In this document: one piece after another, positions 62,047-64,000 of the stretch
Layout of the letters: each line of letters starts with the position of its first letter
How positions within the stretch are numbered: position 1 is the first letter of the stretch
NCBI GenBank assembly: GCA_019802505.1
Contig: JAFMOC010000197.1
Coordinates: 475,001-539,000 of the forward strand
Length of the DNA stretch: 64,000 nt
Direction of reading: 5' to 3'
Origin: Corydoras sp. C115
Taxonomy: Eukaryota > Chordata > Actinopteri > Siluriformes > Callichthyidae
Translations under genes and position numbers: made by a program
The notes under the pieces: model-generated
Database searches by the model: none
What the model was told of the DNA's origin: nothing
The model's input: the letters and a program-made list of their open reading frames with translations, nothing else

Positions 62047-62289
62047 CTCTCTCTCTCTCCGAGGCTGATGTGGCCGCTGCGAAAAAGAGGTTGACAAGTG
62101 CACGACTAATGGGGTAAGACGGTAATGTAAGATCAAAAGATGTCATGGAGTCCTCTAAAATGGCCGTAATTAGGAGGCTCTGTGATTACTGGCAGAAAGA
62201 GAGAGAGAGACAGAGAGAGAGACAGAGAGAGAGACAGAGAGTAAGAGAGAGAGAGAGAGAGACAGAGAGAGAGACAGAGAGACAGAGAC

Positions 62290-62328
<39 letters not shown>

Positions 62329-62395
62329 GGAGCCACTGAGGATCAGTGTAAATTAGTGTGGGAGAGGATGCTGCAGCTCAGTTATATATATATAT
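61753..62395. other. Unique DNA plus simple repeats
   Basis: 61940-62190 is non-repetitive apart from (TTTTC)n/(TC)n at 62010-62060, and might be a conserved noncoding element. (GAGACA/GA)n runs from 62199 to 62325. Confidence 0.4.
62199..62325. repeat. (GAGAGACA)n/(GA)n microsatellite
   Basis: GAGAGAGACA units grading to pure GA at the right end. Confidence 0.95.
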
Positions 62396-62740
62396 ATTAT
62401 TTTCCGCTTTATCCTCCATTAGGGTCATGTGGGGCGGGGGGGGGGTCCCCAATGCGCCATCCCAGGGGAGAACGTTTCGGGCAATTGCGGCAGATACACC
62501 CAGGGAAGGGGGCAACCTATCACTCACTCACACAAACACACTCTATATGGGGGCAATTTGGAGAATCATTTGGACCTTGATCAGTTTTTGGGACTGTGGG
62601 AGGAAACCGTAGAACCCAGAGGAAACCCACGCGCGGGACAACGGGGAGGACATGGGTACATCCACCCAGATGGGATTCGAACCGGGAATCCCTAGCGCTG
62701 AGAGGAGAACATGCCAAACCACTAAGCCACCGTGCCATCC
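62396..62740 (-). mobile_element. SINE with many small insertions
   Basis: TATTTTCCGCTTTATCCTCC to CCACCGTGCCATCC. Preceded by (TA)n. Confidence 0.9.
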
Positions 62741-62756
62741 ATATACATATATATAT

Positions 62757-63073
62757 ATTCATTCATTATCTTCCGCTTTATCCTCTATTAGGGTCGCGGT
62801 GGGGGCGGGGTTCCCCATGCCCATCCAGGGGAGAACGTCTCGGGCGCTGGGCAGATACACCCAGGACAGGGGGGCAATCTATCACTCACTCACGCACACA
62901 AACACACTCTATATGGGGCAATTTGGAGAATTCAATTGACTTGATCCATGTTTTTGGAGGAAACCCACGTGGACACGGGGAGGACATGGAAATTCCACCC
63001 AGATGGGGATTCGAACCGGGAATCCCTAGTGCTGAGAGGAGAACATGCTAACCACTAAGCCACTGTGCCGCCT
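62757..63073 (-). mobile_element. SINE after (TA)n
   Basis: (CATT)n tail to CCACTGTGCCGCC. The GACTGTGGGAGGAAACCGGA segment is deleted. TATATATA at the head side too. Confidence 0.93.
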
Positions 63074-64000
63074 TTATATATAAATCTATATGATGAGGGG
63101 CGCTGCTCTTTATTCGGATCTGAAAGCTGGACAGTGATGAGGAACTGTCCTCCTGCCAAAATCTCTAAACGACTCACTAGGCGACTCAGCGAATCACTTG
63201 GTGGCTCACAAACCGATTCCCACAGTCTCAGTGAGTCAGTTACGGCCTGAGTGACTAAGCAGCAGGTTTCCGAGTTCTTAAGGGTCATTTGTACTAACTA
63301 GGTTACTAGTCAACGACTAACTAGTCATTAACCAGACGATTTCATCCGAAGCGACTCGCGAATCATAGAACCAACCCCTCCTAAACCCCTCTGTTATTGA
63401 GTCACAGATGTGCCCCCAAAGGGTCCCGCCGGGGTGCTTTCTCCCCCGATGACCTTGTGGCGGGGGTCGGCCGGCCGACTTGTCTCTGTCCGGCGTTTCT
63501 CGGGGGCGTGTCCGCGCCCGTCCCGACCCCGGCGTGCTGAAGTCCGCCCCGCAGACGGATCGTGGGCTGGTTTTGGGGAGAGGGCGTGATGATGGCAGAT
63601 TTGTTTTCAAACAAATTCCTCTGCGATCCAGCGGCGGTTGTGCAACCTCACATCTGCTGGACCGTCCACGTTCCGCAGATGGTCTGCACGGGGTGACGTT
63701 TCACGGCCCGCCTCGCGACTCCGCGTCCGCTCTCGCTCTGCGGACATGCCGTCCCTGCAGATCGGCGCCACCGACCACCCGGACCCGTCAAAGCGTTACA
63801 CGAAACCGGCGCCCCGGGCGCTTGCGTGGTCCCTCTTAGCGGGCTTTCAGAGAGCGCTTAACCGAAACGAGGCCGCGCAGCGAACAGCGAGTTATGTACG
63901 GCTGAAACAATAACATTCCTTCATAATGCCCGCTCCCTGGATGAGCCCCAGTGTTTCAGGTAGTGGTTACAGAGCTGCATACTCACTTTCTGACTCACGT
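63074..64000. other. Right edge, no gene recognised
   Basis: 63420-63850 is GC-rich with several overlapping frames on both strands (for example 63480-63839), but no domain or splice structure I can name. Confidence 0.35.

Noticed and set aside
63480..63913. Possible new gene at the right edge
   Set aside because: Several overlapping GC-rich frames on both strands, none with a domain or convincing splice sites.

Overview
This window is vertebrate nuclear DNA from a ray-finned fish, most likely a teleost. It has split genes with GT-AG introns, tRNA-derived retroposons, CA/TA microsatellites and six intron-containing genes. Gene identities come from reading the translated exons against protein families I know; no database was searched. 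The species cannot be named.

Layout: (1) 1-9.6 kb, plus strand: 3' part of a triadin gene (TRDN), an acidic repeat exon followed by about 19 small phase-1 exons. (2) 9.6-17.4 kb: TRDN 3' flank and intergenic DNA. (3) 17.4-26.1 kb, minus: CLVS2 (clavesin-2), five coding exons plus a probable CpG-rich 5' exon at 26.6-26.8 kb. (4) 26.8-32.8 kb: repeat-rich spacer. (5) 32.8-37.0 kb, minus: SMPDL3A, eight exons. (6) 39.6-39.9 kb, minus: PKIB coding exons, with a probable noncoding 5' exon in a CpG island near 45.7 kb. (7) 47.9-53.9 kb, plus: SERINC1, ten exons. (8) 54.1-58.6 kb, minus: HSF2, twelve exons, convergent with SERINC1. (9) 58.6-64 kb: repeats and unique DNA without a gene I recognise.

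The order and strands TRDN(+) CLVS2(-) SMPDL3A(-) PKIB(-) SERINC1(+) HSF2(-) match my recollection of human 6q22.31 read in reverse, so this is an ancient conserved block rather than an operon. The genes do unrelated jobs: muscle calcium release, phosphoinositide binding in endosomes, nucleotide phosphodiesterase, PKA inhibition, membrane serine incorporator, heat-shock transcription factor. FABP7, which I would expect between SMPDL3A and PKIB, was not found. HSF2 reads intact except for two single-base frame breaks, in its first and last coding exons.

The most striking noncoding feature is a tRNA-derived SINE present as about 49 copies or fragments (counted by eye, roughly a fifth of the window), on both strands. 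Many copies have clear 10-16 bp target-site duplications and about a dozen sit in or beside (TA)n tracts. None lies inside the TRDN span. I found no CRISPR, phage or other novel gene system; the best leads are the SINE biology, the TRDN repeat architecture, a minisatellite apparently grown from a transposon end, and the HSF2 frame breaks.
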